A stretch of DNA of 64,000 nt from Ectobius pallidus (Eukaryota; Arthropoda; Insecta; Blattodea; Ectobiidae). Below, piece by piece: positions 35,951-48,269 of the stretch; the first letter of the stretch is position 1; each line of letters starts with the position of its first letter. A program made the position numbers and the translations under genes. The stretch lies in contig CAXKWD010000004.1 of NCBI GenBank assembly GCA_964059195.1, positions 118,764,043 to 118,828,042 on the forward strand, read 5' to 3'. The notes beneath the pieces are model-generated. The model worked only from the letters and a program-made list of their open reading frames with translations. It did no database searches and was not told where the DNA came from.

Positions 35951-35960
35951 ATTATTATTA

Positions 35961-36023
<63 letters not shown>
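35951..36023. repeat. (ATT)n microsatellite
   Basis: Nearly pure ATT tract inside the hAT element, followed by ATC units to about 36045. Confidence 0.95.
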
Positions 36024-36142
36024 CATATCATCATCATCATCTTCATCCTGAAAATTCGCAAAGTGTACGACTATTTTAACTAGCGTACGACTATTTTCAG
36101 TTGTTCGTTGTACGTTTCTGATCTGGCAACCCTGCTCTCTAC

Positions 36143-37498
36143 TGAAGTCACCACAAGCGACGATGAATCTAATTTTGATGCTTACCTATTTTATTATTTA
36201 CACAAAGGCTTTTACCGGGGATCTAGGTACGTTCTTGGGGACTGCGTATTATCGTCGTCAGCTGATAGCCATGATTTGATTCTCTCGCAGACCACACTTT
36301 TTTCTACAGCGTAGGCCTGTAGTAAAAATTTCTTCAGCGAGATAAAATTAAAAAGCTCTTAGTAACTTCTCCTATAATGTTCACAACCGGTAAATGTGTT
36401 TTACTTAACCACAGAACTATATCAATTACGTACACTTTGCAAATATGTTTTTGTAGAATTATAGGCTTCTTAGGCCTAAGGCAAAACCCGTTTGAAAAAT
36501 TCAGAAACGTATTCAATACATTTTTATTTAGGCCTAATCTTCGTCTGATCAATTACTAAGTTGTCATAAATGGAAATAAACTCTTCTTTCAGTCCGGAAA
36601 GTAATTTTTGGGACCCATTTAAAAAGATACCTCCAAAATAACGACATGCCGACCCCATAAATTCACGTCCTCTTAAAGTTTCTGATTTACGTGAATTATA
36701 AATTCCATTACCTTAGATGATAGGCAAACGTAGTGAATCTTAATGTTTAAACTAGTTAGTGTAAATTCTCTTCCTCGGCGTTTGAGTGATAGATTCTGTA
36801 ATTTTTTGAAAGGAAAGGCTAATAGGCCTACGTTGAATTAAATTATAAGCTATAAATTTTATTCTCATCACACCCAGTTTGCATAGGCTGTATAATGACG
36901 TGAATTTGCAACTAAATTGTAATTTTTTATTACAATAAACTTCCAAAAAGTGTCTCCCCTAACTATGTAGTCGATGTGCTATTTTCTAGTTCATTTAAGA
37001 CTAAAAGTTGTGATGAACAACATGAAAATACACACTCGAACGATATAATTGTTAATTTGTGACTTACGGTGTTTTTGTCTACTAATGTTTGTTTTGTCTA
37101 TTTTAATGTTCTGAAAAGTGTTGATTTTTTACCAAATCGTGCTAAATTTCAAAGTGTTAAAATTTTGTCCATCCAAAGTGCCAGAGATACAAAGGTATAA
37201 TGTTACTTGCATACTCTATACCTTGTCCTTTACGCTATTACTAAATCCACTATATTAAGTAACAGACAGGATAGATGACAAAATCTGTCACGTAAGGACC
37301 ACTTTGAATGACAAATAACGTAGTTTTGATAAAATGCAAATAATATTTTTAACCCTTTGGAGCCAAAAAAAGATTAATGGATACTTTTTTAATATAAACT
37401 AAAGAGAAACATACCTTAAATCCGAGAGGTTCCTTCTGCTCCGTCATCTTCCAGGCGTGACAACCGCTTATTTTACCCGGGTCCTCCCACCTGAATTC
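36143..37498. other. No clear feature
   Basis: No gene recognised. TAGGCCTA occurs three times within about 360 bp (36471, 36529, 36823). Confidence 0.4.
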
Positions 37499-37501
37499 TA
37501 A

Positions 37502-39607
37502 GGGCCATAGTAATAGAAACTAGGCACTTGAGAAACTCACGTAAAATCAGACTTGAGACGCTGTGCAGAGAAATAAATGCATCTTGAGTACTGCCGGAAG
37601 CCTCTCGCTTGAGAAGATATCATGTGAGAGCTGATCAGCTGAGACCAGTATCACGCAGAGTAATAGTCGCGTCTCAAGTCGAGATTCCCAACGTGCATAG
37701 TAATAGTCGCTGAAACTAGACTTGAGAGCCGTTTGAAGTAGGGAAAATCTCGTTTCACGCAATTGCAGTCTGGAGACTACTCAAGATCAACTCAAGATGC
37801 GTTCTATTGACAGCATATTTAGCTTATCACCCTTATTGTACACAATATACAATCCTAATCTACAGTGGGGGGCAGTCATTAGATGCATTGGTCGATAAGG
37901 ATTCAGAAACTAATAAGCACCAGAAACATACAATTAAGAAATCATCTTAATTAAGGCAAATTCTGCGATTCAGCCGTAGGCAGCGTCCTAACAGTAACCT
38001 TTGTGTCCAGGTAATACGTTCAAGCGCAGCAACTTTGTATGTAGAAAGTTTAGCTCTGTGGTAGCGTTCCGGCTTTATATTCCAAAGGTCCTGAGTTCAA
38101 ACACTCACCAGTAAGAATTTTTTTTTCTTGGATATCACTTTCGAAATCTGCATCCCTTTACAATTTAAAAAAAATTAAGCAAACCAGGTGTATATTATTT
38201 AAGTTATGTGTGGGTTTAAGCCTGTTTTAGCTAAAAACTTGAGTAAGATTACTTGGAATTATAGCTTCCTTGCTTAAAATACAATCCGTTTCACCAGCAG
38301 ACATAAACCTAATACTAACAAACTCTGACACAAGTTTAATACGACTAGTGCACATCTTTTACAACAATAAAATAAAATTGTTTGTATAGAGTCAGTGGGT
38401 CAGTTTTTTGTTTGTTTCTGTTTTATTTGCATTACATACTGAAAAAATAGGATAATTTAGAGAATAAAGACATTCTAAAAAAGGAATGATTCAATGTGAA
38501 AAGCTAATGTTTAAGGAAAAAATAAGTTAGAACTGTGACTTAAATAAATATGTTAGGCCTATGTTTTCAAAGTTAGAAATGGCTAAGTTAAACCGCTTAT
38601 TTACCAACTACTGCAGATAATCCTATTCGATGTAAATATCATCAACTGTCGAACTGTTTATTTTTATTATTAATGTTTGTCATTCTCGTTTGTTTAATAC
38701 ACAAAAATAATTAGCTAAAATATAAACAACTCCACCTTATAACCCCGTTAAAACAGAATTGAAATACAACCTAAGAAGTCTAAGCCTAGGAAATAGTAAT
38801 CAGATTAGTTATTAAAATTAATTGAATCTATTATTAGGTTTTATAATTATGTAAAAAACACCTTATTATTGTTAACAATGTGTAATTTAAACCAAATTCA
38901 CTTAAAAGACAAAAATAAATCTGCAGCTCTTGTGACATTTATTGTTTATATTATTTGGTTTAAATAAACAAATATCTTATAATTGTATAACAGTTCACAA
39001 CCATGTTTATTTATGTTTCTTGTAACATTATTATTATACTCAATATTATATTTAAGTATATTTCCGTTCCTAAATTCCTTAATATTTCAGTCCCGACCAT
39101 AGTATAGGCCCAAATATAACTGTCCAAATTCATAATAACTTAAAATTGGAATCACAATATATGGCGATATTTGCGAAAAATCTTAACATGTATTCCATTT
39201 AATCTCTTTTTATATATTCCATTTTACTAGTTTCTATGTACAAAGATACAAAAGGAAAGACCTTATTGCAAACGAATGTTACGAAATTGCAGACGACAGA
39301 CCAACCAAACAAGCCTAGGGGGCGGTTATTGTAGCACCATCTGTCCGCGAAGGCTGTAACTTACCTCCACTGCCTTCTATTCTCAGCTTCTTAACACGCG
39401 TGCTCAAGGTTTAGAGAAAAACAGCGCATCAGATCGTGTATCACCTGAGTACCGGATCTCGTATCGCGTGAGTAAATTATCAGCTGAGAAGAGCTTGAAA
39501 CGGGACTATTAGTCTGTCCTCATCTCAAGATGAGAATGCGTACTTGAGAGCTACTCAGGTGATAGGCTCTTGAAATGAGATCTGAGTACTGTCTATTACT
39601 GTGGCTG
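37502..39607. mobile_element. PIF/Harbinger-like element, TAA target
   Basis: Ends GGGCCATAGTAATAGA and, from the right, CAGCCACAGTAATAGACA form imperfect inverted termini. TAA lies immediately outside both (37499-37501 and 39608-39610), the 3-bp target typical of PIF/Harbinger. About 300 bp at the left and 200 bp at the right are dense in CTTGAG/CTCAAG (for example 37527, 37549, 37608, 37722, 37781, 37791, 39524, 39546), and ATAGTAATAG recurs at 37651 and 37692. The 1.6-kb AT-rich interior encodes nothing recognisable, so it is non-autonomous if real. Confidence 0.7.
38048..38110 (+). other. tRNA-like (Pol III) fragment
   Basis: GTTTAGCTCTGTGGTAGCGT (box A-like) and GTCCTGAGTTCAAACACTCA (box B-like) are spaced as in a tRNA, then a T run. 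The acceptor stem does not close and the T arm mispairs, so it is probably a SINE head or tRNA pseudogene inserted in the surrounding element. Confidence 0.45.
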
Positions 39608-39610
39608 TAA

Positions 39611-40241
39611 GAAATCCAGAGCCTTTAAAACCCTAGAATATTCTGGGAACATTGCGTCATCTGGCGAGGAAGAAGTCCTCTGTTAAGTGTATTATAATTT
39701 AGGACACTGCAATGCAAACTATATGAAAAAAAAGAATTTTCTAATTTTAATGAATGTGTATTTGGAAAATTATTATATTTTGTTGAAGATAACTTTTTTC
39801 ATTTTGAAGCAATAGATATACAGGTCTATGCTAAGGTGATGTCCCTGGAAGACATTTTAGTACTTCCTCGTAGTGTTAATCGGGTAATGCAAAACCGTGC
39901 AAAATACTTTGTTTTACTGAAAGTAATTAATAAAAATCTAGTTGTTTCCGGTGAACTGTCTCATGGGACTGAAATTTTGCAAGAACATAGTATCTATGTA
40001 CTTGGAGAGAGCATAAAACTATAGATATTTCGAAATGTTTCAAGATTGTGACCGTTTTAACAACAGTACGTTCTTTGCCGACGATAACTTTACTCTGACC
40101 AAACCGTTACTCAAAATGAGACCAATTGCAATTTTTAAAATTAAATTTCCTAAAAAAAATGGGCCTCGTGCTATTTTTCTCTTACAGTTGTCGAGAGAAG
40201 TCCATTTTAATGGCCTCCGGGATGAACAATAGGATTATGTA
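39611..40241. other. No clear feature
   Basis: Two short plus-strand frames (39836-40024, 40035-40232) show no domain I recognise. Confidence 0.35.
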
Positions 40242-40503
40242 CACATAGGGAAAAAAGCGGGGCGGACTAAAATATCTAAGCTGCCGATATGAGCCACTGC
40301 GCATGCCTAGCGGCATTCACAGGATAGCAGGGAATGTATTGATATTCGTTCTAGACAATATAGACAATCAATTGAGAAATAATTTCACGTAATTTGCATT
40401 GCTTGTGAAAACAAACGTTTCCGCTACATCTCTTACATTTATTTACGTATCACAAGGCTCTGAAATCAGCTACAAGAGTCTGTCCGCTTTTTTCCCCTAC
40501 CTG
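40242..40503. mobile_element. TA-flanked MITE, copy 2
   Basis: Second copy of the MITE at 10883-11150: starts CACATAGGGAAAAAAGCGGG, ends TTTTTTCCCCTACCTG, with TA on both sides (40240-40241 and 40504-40505). The central block GATATGAGCCACTGCGCATG plus CCTAGCGGCATTCACAGGAT is almost identical between the copies, while the remaining interiors differ. Confidence 0.85.
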
Positions 40504-40505
40504 TA

Positions 40506-41815
40506 CCTTGTCGATGTTTCTTTGTTTTCACTTGAAAAAGAAATTTTCAAGGAGAAAGCATAGTAATCCTTCTACAAAGTCAAAAAAAAAAAGCCAGTGC
40601 AATGTTGTTTGTGCGAGATAATGAGTCGGTTCAAGCCTGGCAAGAAAGGTTAGAATTAGATGGTGCAAGAAATGTTGACCATTGATCTAGCGATATACCG
40701 GAAGTGTTAGGCACTCATGTTTCAGATGCAGCTAGGCATGCCTCTCAGCGTTATTCTCAAATTCCGGGTGCTCTGAGAAACGAAATACGGTCCCTACTCG
40801 TGGCGTTTCTCGGGTAACGCTAAAAAAAACTATTGTTTTTAACCCTACGAAGAAAGGATAACCAGCCATTTCCTGATAAATGGATACTGTATTTTTAGTA
40901 TTGTACTACGTTCAATGTCACTTTCATAACTCAGTCCAACAACTAATTTTTCAGACTGAAAATGGCTCGCCATTTCGTATTACAGAGATTGAGAGTAACA
41001 TGTTCCACGAAACAGTTCAAAATTACAGCTGTCACAATTTTTCTCGCTTAAATATTAACGAACTTCTTCCAGGAATTGACTTTTTTCGTCCGTCAGATTA
41101 GAGTGTGTTAGGAAGCAGGCTCCTGCCAGGACTGTCAAGAGTTCCTGAGGGACCCTTCACACAACCGCGGCATTTTCAATTTAGAGATTTGGAAGCATAG
41201 AACACTGTGCTCCACGACCTTTTCTGGTGCCAGTGACCTCATACCCATGGAAAATACTAGTAAGATAAATTCTGCTTGCCTGACTCTCTTTATCGTGACT
41301 TTTACTGCAAACTTCATGTTTCTTCGCAAAATAGTTTTTTTTTTCTTTTGCGGGTGGGGTATGAACAGTTAACATTCTGAACTTTAAATACAGTATATAC
41401 AAAGAAAAATAAATCCTTGGTAGAAGTTATTTTATTCCCTGGGAATTCTTAAAATATAAATCGGTTAACTACAGTTCCGATGGAATGAGAGTTGTTTTTA
41501 CTTTAAACTACGATGCACTATAATATGTACCTGTATTTATGCGTGTATAGACCACACGTGTGTTGAAGCAGAAACCTAATTTAGAGACAATAAATCTGGG
41601 GGAAATAATTTCCTGATATTCCAAGAAGACAGCTAAACCCTAAGTTCGGTAATATGATAAACAGTGTGGTAACGTTGTCAATTCCAGTGTTCGTACTACA
41701 AATTGTATTGCGTGATTCACTCACAACAAAGAGAGCTGTAAATCCCTGAATAGTATTACCGGTAGTACGGGCAATACTGTTCGTGATATGATGATTAAGG
41801 GTCCCATGTACAGGA
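40506..41815. other. No clear feature
   Basis: Open frames such as 40880-41101 show no recognised domain. An A run lies near 40584-40594. Confidence 0.35.
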
Positions 41816-42594
41816 TGTACCAGGAAGAAAGATTGAAACTTTGGGGAAGCATTTCTTGCCTGCAGATGGTGAAATTATGTTATATAAACATGGGTCCCAA
41901 AATCCCTTTTTTCCTGGTTAAAGCCCTTTGTCTATAACTCTGAGCCAGCATTATCGATGACTGTTTGGTGGGACCGTATGCAATGCCACTTCTGTACGAA
42001 GGTACAGAGTGTTCTTAAAAACCAATTACCAGTCCTGTTGGAACATGTTCCATTACGAGTACGACAAGACGTGTACTTCATGCAAAATGGAGTCCTGCTC
42101 AGTGGTAAATGGATAGGAAGAGGTGAACCAATTGGCCTTCATGTTCGCATCACCTGAATCCAATAGATTTGTATTTGTGGGGACTTTAAAAACTGCTGTG
42201 TATGTAACACCGGTGCAATGTGTAGAGAATCTCCGTGCTCGTATTCTGCGAGGCTGCCAGAGTACGAAATACTCCTGGTATACATCAGCAGCGCATCAGG
42301 GAGTTCATGCGACAGTGGGTTGACGGATTGCTAACAGAGGGCATTTTGAACATTTAATTTGATGTTCTGTTATCCACAGTTCGATTTTTGAGAACCATTT
42401 CAAATTGTTTTCTGTTTTCTACAGTTATGTTTTCGAGTATTCTGCTAAGTGGTGCAGTTGTAGAGGAAGGGCTGTAACAAGGAAATAAACAATTTTCGGG
42501 CCAATGTTCATACAACATAATTTCGCCCTCTAAATGCAAGGAATATTTCCCCAAAGTTTTGGCCAACTTTATTTTTGTTATACTCAGTATACTT
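41816..42594 (+). mobile_element. Mariner-type element with long inverted repeats
   Basis: Long imperfect inverted repeats: the left AAACTTTGGGGAAGCATTTC...GAAATTATGTTATATAAAC and, from the right, AAACTTTGGGGAAATATTCC...GAAATTATGTTGTATGAAC extend about 100 bp. Between them, on the plus strand, are transposase remains: LPVLLEHVPLRVRQDVYFMQ and NG (second catalytic region normally QDGAPAH), a deletion, KWIGRG, SPESNRFVFVGTLKTAVY in place of SPDLNPxDFxLWG, VQCVENLRARILRGCQS, and GGHFEHL scraps near 42335. Frameshifts and a deletion make it dead. The outer limits are approximate. Confidence 0.8.
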
Positions 42595-43299
42595 TATACG
42601 GTCCACAATGAGCTTATTTTCGTTCTCACCTTGGCCAACTTGCACAGTTTCTCACAGTATAAAGAAATTAATATTCGGGTCGTACAGGATGTGTTTATAT
42701 AAAAAATAAGGATTATATAAAAATTAATAGTTTCATGTAATTATTTAAATCAGTGTTCTTAGTAATATTGTAATAATATTGCGATATATTTAATAATGTT
42801 TTAATATTAGCCTAGAGGAAGTCGTGCATCACCTGATGACTATTGAACCTGCAGATTGAGAAGTTCAAGACTCTGTGTCGAGTCACTCAACCGAGAAAAT
42901 GAGAGAGTTGGTTATACAGTACTTTATTGACTCTTCTCCGAAATTATTATCGTACTGTGAATCCACTATGTATGGTCACACACTTACGTAAGAGGAATTA
43001 TTCTAATTGGACGGTAGGGGAAAATGTTAAACGCGTTTAATAATTACCGGTAACTATAATTCGAGCTAGTTTGTTCTACAAGTTATTAAATACTGCATAC
43101 TTTATTTACATATTTACAGCAAACAGACATGTTTGTCAAATATTAATTATAGATCATACGAATGACAATCTTTACATAAAAATTGGAATTAAGCCTACAG
43201 TGTAAGAATTGAAGGGAAGAAAAGAAAGGAGAATAGGAGGGAAAAGAATAAGGATGGGTATAATGCGAAGAAGATTAGATTATGGTTAATAGACAACAA
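42595..43299. other. No clear feature
   Basis: No gene or repeat family recognised. Confidence 0.4.
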
Positions 43300-43375
43300 C
43301 TCGAACTTCGTTCTCGAAAATATGTCGATATACTCGTAATCTCTCGTGGGGTTACCTACGATAATCCTCATTGGA
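43300..43375 (+). repeat. Unclassified repeat, partial copy 3
   Basis: CTCGAACTTCGTTCTCGAAA, then ATATGTCGATATACTCGTAA, then TCTCTCGTGGGGTTACCTAC closely match the module at 10495-10560 and, reversed, at about 17110-17185. Only this part of the repeat is present here. Confidence 0.65.
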
Positions 43376-45155
43376 CTTTGAGTTGAGTTTCAAAACAATT
43401 CCATGGTCTGAGGAAGCTGGATCAATAATATTAACATTACAAAGACCCTGATTAAGGTTTGTTATAACATTATTTATACATGCTCGCTCTCTCGTTGTTT
43501 CAAATTAGAACAATAGAACCCGTGAGATCTTAGTAAATTTAGAAATATAGTGGCATTCCACAATTCTTCCATATATCAACATTAAAGTTTCCAGAAATTA
43601 ATACTTTAAAATGTTTACCGTTTAATTGTGTACGGTCCATGCAGATAAGTGATAAAGATCACATGCACTGATGGAATTTTAACAGCCACGACTTCCGATT
43701 GCGACTCTATACAAAAATATATCACGTGCAAAAAATTCAATTCCGTGAATTAAATACATAGCAACACTGCCATTTTTAGAGTTACTTAGACAAAATATAC
43801 TAAGTTTAGTTAAATTATAACCAGTAATATTATAAGATCAATTCTTATTCACTTTCAGCCAATGTTCAGAAAGACAAAGGATTTTTAGTACTTTCAGGTT
43901 CATCAACTTTGCTTCTTAAGCACTGAATGTTAATGCACATTAAGTCACATATCTTTTTTCCATTACATAACTCATTATAAAGATAGATAAAATATTTATA
44001 TATATATTTTAAATAGGGTACAAAAATTGTCGAATACGTACAATCTTGGGCACCTGTTAGGATCCATTATCAGCTTCAGGTGATCTTCATAAATGTCAAT
44101 CTGTAAGGACGCATATTGATCTGGGTGTCTTCACAAGAGATTTCAGGACAATCATATTTAAAATAAATCGATTAATTGTTCCTCCTTGGTATCAGGTGAA
44201 AGACGAAAAATGAAAGGATCTAATCTGCAGATATCCTTGATATTAGTTTATTTAATATCATTACTTCCAGTATCGGTATTGATGTTATTGTTTATGTTAC
44301 ATACAATAGTAGGAAGTTTTGAGTTCCTACGTAATTCATGGTAATTCAGCACTAGTAGATGGACCAGACATAACCTCTTCGTTGTGAGAAAATTTCGACT
44401 GGTTATTAACTAAACTGTGGCCTTTACATGTTGACGTGTTGTTTTTATTTTAGGAACTGTATTATTATTTATGGTCAATGCAGCACCCTCATTAGTATTT
44501 TTTTGGTTTTGTTTCATGTAATTTGCATAGGAATTATGGGAAATTAAAGACCATATTCCAAAGTTTTTAATTCACGAACGGCCATTTCCTATTGATCGCA
44601 TCGCGGCTACTAATGAGTGCTGCAGGCAAAAACAGTTTTTTTGTGAAAATCGCTGAGTTGTTATTACACCTTCCTTTTTGGATACATGAGATCTCATAAC
44701 TGTCACAGCGAATTTTTCAGCCCTAGAAATTATATATTATATATTACCCGCTGCAAAGGAGGTCATTAGAAACCCAGAAGTTGACTTCTAAACTAGAATC
44801 AGTATTGCTAATCTAACTTAACCTACGTTTATCACTGGCAGTGGGTCACATTAACTTAAATTTACAGCTGGAAAGTTAGCCATTTAGCGGAAAACCTAAT
44901 GAAGAGACATCTGTCGATAGCTAAAGTAAACAGCACAGTAGGTAACTTAGCGACAAGATGGCAGACTAATCGTATTAAAAAATAAATCACTGTTATGTTA
45001 ATTTCGCTGAAATAAGGACTAAGATATTAACGAAAAAAACATAAATTAAGGTTTCTAGTGCATTCTTCTAATAAATTTGTATTTATGGGATCCTTATAAC
45101 AGATTGCTATCTCAGGCATTTTCTAGTTATGTAGTAAGTTTTGATTTTTGGGATC
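43376..45155. other. No clear feature
   Basis: AT-rich sequence; no gene or repeat family recognised. Confidence 0.4.
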
Positions 45156-45163
45156 CTCATACC

Positions 45164-45774
45164 TAGAGACCGGAGTTAGGCACTGAAAAAGTTCAAAATA
45201 GGCAGACAAAAAGGCATTTATCACTTTCAACAGGAAGTGTAACAATAAGACAGCTACCTCTATACCATAGACAAATGTGGTACAAATACTTCTAGTTAAA
45301 CCTTGTCATCGTATAATATTTTATATAATACATATATTTCAAGAATTACAACTTTTATGTTAATTGAAATTTTTCTGGTTGGTTATTATAATATATTGGC
45401 TTTTTCTTTTTTACTTTTTATGTTGTCCCTCTGGAAAACACACATCATTGATGTATTTCTTGTTTTGATGATGAAAATAATAATAATAATAATAATTTGT
45501 ATAGGCTCTTACAGTGGGTATAAATAAATTTAAGTAATGTACAAAATGTCATAAACTCATGAGATGCAAATTGTATGCTTTTCAACCATTTTACCAAAAC
45601 TTTCAATAAAATAGGAGTCTTTCCTCGGAAAAGCGGAATAGGCGTTTATAGGCATTATAAGTTGAAATAGATTTGATTTTATGAAAACAGCTCTAAGGAT
45701 AATGAATTGACTTATAAGTCATTCTTATAATATAACGGATAAGAATAGACATTTTGCCTAACATCCGGTCTCTA
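45164..45774. mobile_element. Probable hAT element
   Basis: Inverted termini TAGAGACCGGAGTTAGGCA and, from the right, TAGAGACCGGATGTTAGGCA enclose 611 bp. The flanking 8-mers CTCATACC (45156-45163) and CTTATAAC (45775-45782) agree at 6 of 8 positions, consistent with an aged hAT duplication. No transposase is recognised. Confidence 0.7.
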
Positions 45775-45782
45775 CTTATAAC

Positions 45783-47029
45783 GGACTGCTAAGGTAATCC
45801 ATATTGAAAATATTTAGGGAAATGTCAATGATAGAAAGAAGAAGATATTATTTAAAGTAGCGAAAAATCCAATTGTGCCCCGCTAATGACGTCTGAAATC
45901 ACTTCAATGTGTTATTAAATAGAATGTACTAACAGCTGTAAGAAAATCGTATTGTAATTGAAATAAGTAGGCAATATAGAAAGACGTCAATTAAAAATTG
46001 TCGCCTCGTTTCATCCGGTTATATTTTTTTTTCAGTACGCCTATGTTTAAAAATTTGTCTATGGTAAATAGTTTTATATTTTGTAAAATAAGCGTATACT
46101 CCATCCTATGTAGTTTTAAACGTGTAAGAATTCTAAATTAAGAACATTCAAAAAGCGACTAGGATTTTGTTTTAATGGTGGTGATGTTTGCACTTCTAAT
46201 GAGTTTAATCCAATTAAACAGTCAATTTTTGAGCATTCGCATTAATACTGTATTCTAGTTAGAACTGCATTATTATGTAGGCGTATACAATCATATGGAT
46301 GTTAACTTGAAAACCATTTGTCAGCGAAATATAATAGCAAAATGATTACATCGTGCCATTAAAATTATGGGCTACAAATATGCAAATCTACCAATGTATC
46401 ACTATGAATACAGATATCAGGCTGTATGTTTCACTTTAACCTTTTTATTAATCGATATGAGTATGACGTCATGGTCCGTATGATTACGTTTCGACAATGA
46501 GAGCATTTCGTTGTATCATGACACCCATTAATCTTGGATTCAGCATCGGGAATTTTAGAGGGGACAAATTAGTTCAGTGATGCATATAGTATGTACACTG
46601 TTGTTGCTATACAGACATAAGGGGACGGGTCAATAATCCAATACAGCCTCATCCTCCATCACCTTCTCTTTCTCCTGTCTCCTCATCCTCCACCGAATGG
46701 CGTGGAGATGGGGGAATTATCCTCGTCCTAACAAAAACATCAAGCCCAGTATTTTTATGAACCACTCTCAGAGTGCATCAAAGAAGGGCATTTTTTGCTG
46801 ACAAGAGAAATTCGTCCCACACTCAACAACGTGCCAACTTGGTATCAGAACTGAGGGACGGTAAAGGCATAAAAACAGACGAAAACAGATTGATTATCAT
46901 ATCTATTGTTGGTTTCATACTATTCTATCATGAGCGTATTTAGATGTCACCATTGTTATAGTTATTGTTGTTGGTCTACCCTATGGCAGGTTTTTGGACT
47001 CTGCAAATTTCGCTCTCCATTTCCTATCC
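45783..47029. other. No clear feature
   Basis: No gene or repeat family recognised. Confidence 0.4.
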
Positions 47030-47270
47030 TTGACTTCCTCTTACAATACTCAATTTTTTTCCTCCTTTTAGTCTTCTAGCTGCTGGATCTTATCTTTTAA
47101 AGTCTTGGAGTCCCCTCCAACTGTTTTCGATGACGTCATGCAGGAGTCTATTCCGTCTTAAGATGTGGTTAATTCTGATTGCTTACAAAGAAGAACTCTT
47201 CCGCTCTCCCACTATTCTCAGAACTTCTTCATTGGTCGCTTTGTCCGTCCATTTAATATTTTCCATTCTT
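47030..47270 (-). pseudogene. LINE polyprotein C-terminal fossil
   Basis: The minus strand reads RMENIKWTDKATNEEVLRIV and GERKSSSL, a stop, then INHILRRNRLLHDVIEN. This matches the WTDxxTNEEVLRR...RKxxWIGHILRxNxLLxxVIEG block near the C-terminus of RTE-like LINEs. Stops and frameshifts follow (an ARRLKGG-like scrap near 47065). It is very old. Confidence 0.65.
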
Positions 47271-47627
47271 CTCCAGTACTATATTCCAAAACTTTTCAAG
47301 GTATTTCTTCTTAAATTTCCTTAGTTCATGTGTCCGATCCTTATAAAACAATGCTCCAGATGTAGCACTTTATCTAATTCTAACTCAAATTCAAATTCAA
47401 GCTCAAATTACTAGTCAGAACTAACACGTTTTTGGAAATCCCGTCTTGGCCATGGGCGTCCGCAGAAATGTTGTCAAAGGGAGACAAATGAAAAAAATTA
47501 ATGCCACTACCATCACTATGCTACTATTAGGTTACTACAACCACTTTATTGTTGTTGTTAGTATTATTACTAATATTATTATTATTGCAATCCTTATCCT
47601 TCATTTACTGTACCTGGACAGTACCTA

Positions 47628-47985
47628 CAGAAGAGTTCCGCTATTCCGAAAATCCGCCTATTCCGAACAGAGTTAAGAAAAATTACCGATTTGTTAAACT
47701 TAAAGCAGGTGAAATTAAAAAGAAGTTCGTGAAAAAAACTTACATTTATTAAGTTAAATAGACATACATAGAGCCTAAGCTTGATGAAAACGCCTGAAAC
47801 CAAATTGGAATGAAAGCTGATTACTTACAGCACATGACGACTGACACTAGCAGATGTCCCCGCACTTAATTTACGCCTTAACAAGTCAATCCGTTGATAT
47901 TATTCATGAAATCCACCTATTCCGAATTCCCGCTAAACCGAACGGTGTACGGTCCCAATTAGTTCGGAATAACGGAACTCTACTG
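47628..47985. mobile_element. Pogo/Tigger-type MITE
   Basis: A 358-bp element begins CAGAAGAGTTCCGCTATTCC and ends GGAATAACGGAACTCTACTG, with TA outside both ends (47626-47627, 47986-47987). Further ATTCCGAA motifs lie just inside each end. The CAGNAGAGTTCC terminus resembles pogo/Tigger elements. No transposase remains. Confidence 0.8.
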
Positions 47986-48171
47986 TACTACATAAAATTG
48001 AATGTAGTACACACGTGACTTTTACTACCCTTACAATTTCATGGGTATTATTCATATCAAATGTGTTACTTCCATTCCCTTACTTTCATTACAATAAATG
48101 AATAAGGTGTTTGACTAGTAATGATATCAAGTTTTTAAGTAGTCGTTCCTATTTGCTCATATATAAGGTAC

Positions 48172-48174
<3 letters not shown>

Positions 48175-48265
<91 letters not shown>

Positions 48266-48266
48266 T
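48175..48266. repeat. (CT)n microsatellite
   Basis: About 90 bp of CT repeats with two CTTT interruptions. No SINE body is recognised next to it, unlike the tract at 7229-7322. Confidence 0.95.
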
Positions 48267-48269
48267 TAT

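Larger units (their letters stand above)
34984..36134. mobile_element. hAT element, CTCTCTAC target duplication
   Basis: An 1151-bp element has termini CAGTGTTGCCATACGTACGA and, from the right, CAGGGTTGCCAGATCAGAAA. Perfect 8-bp duplications CTCTCTAC (34976-34983 and 36135-36142) flank it and fit the hAT pattern nTnnnnAn. TACGACTA is repeated near both ends (about 34999, 35018, 35079, 36065, 36086), likely subterminal transposase sites. It holds a nested palindromic MITE (35116-35517) and an (ATT)n tract (35951-36023). No transposase is encoded. Confidence 0.93.

Noticed and set aside
38048..38110. tRNA gene candidate
   Set aside because: Acceptor and T arms do not pair properly; kept only as a tRNA-like fragment.
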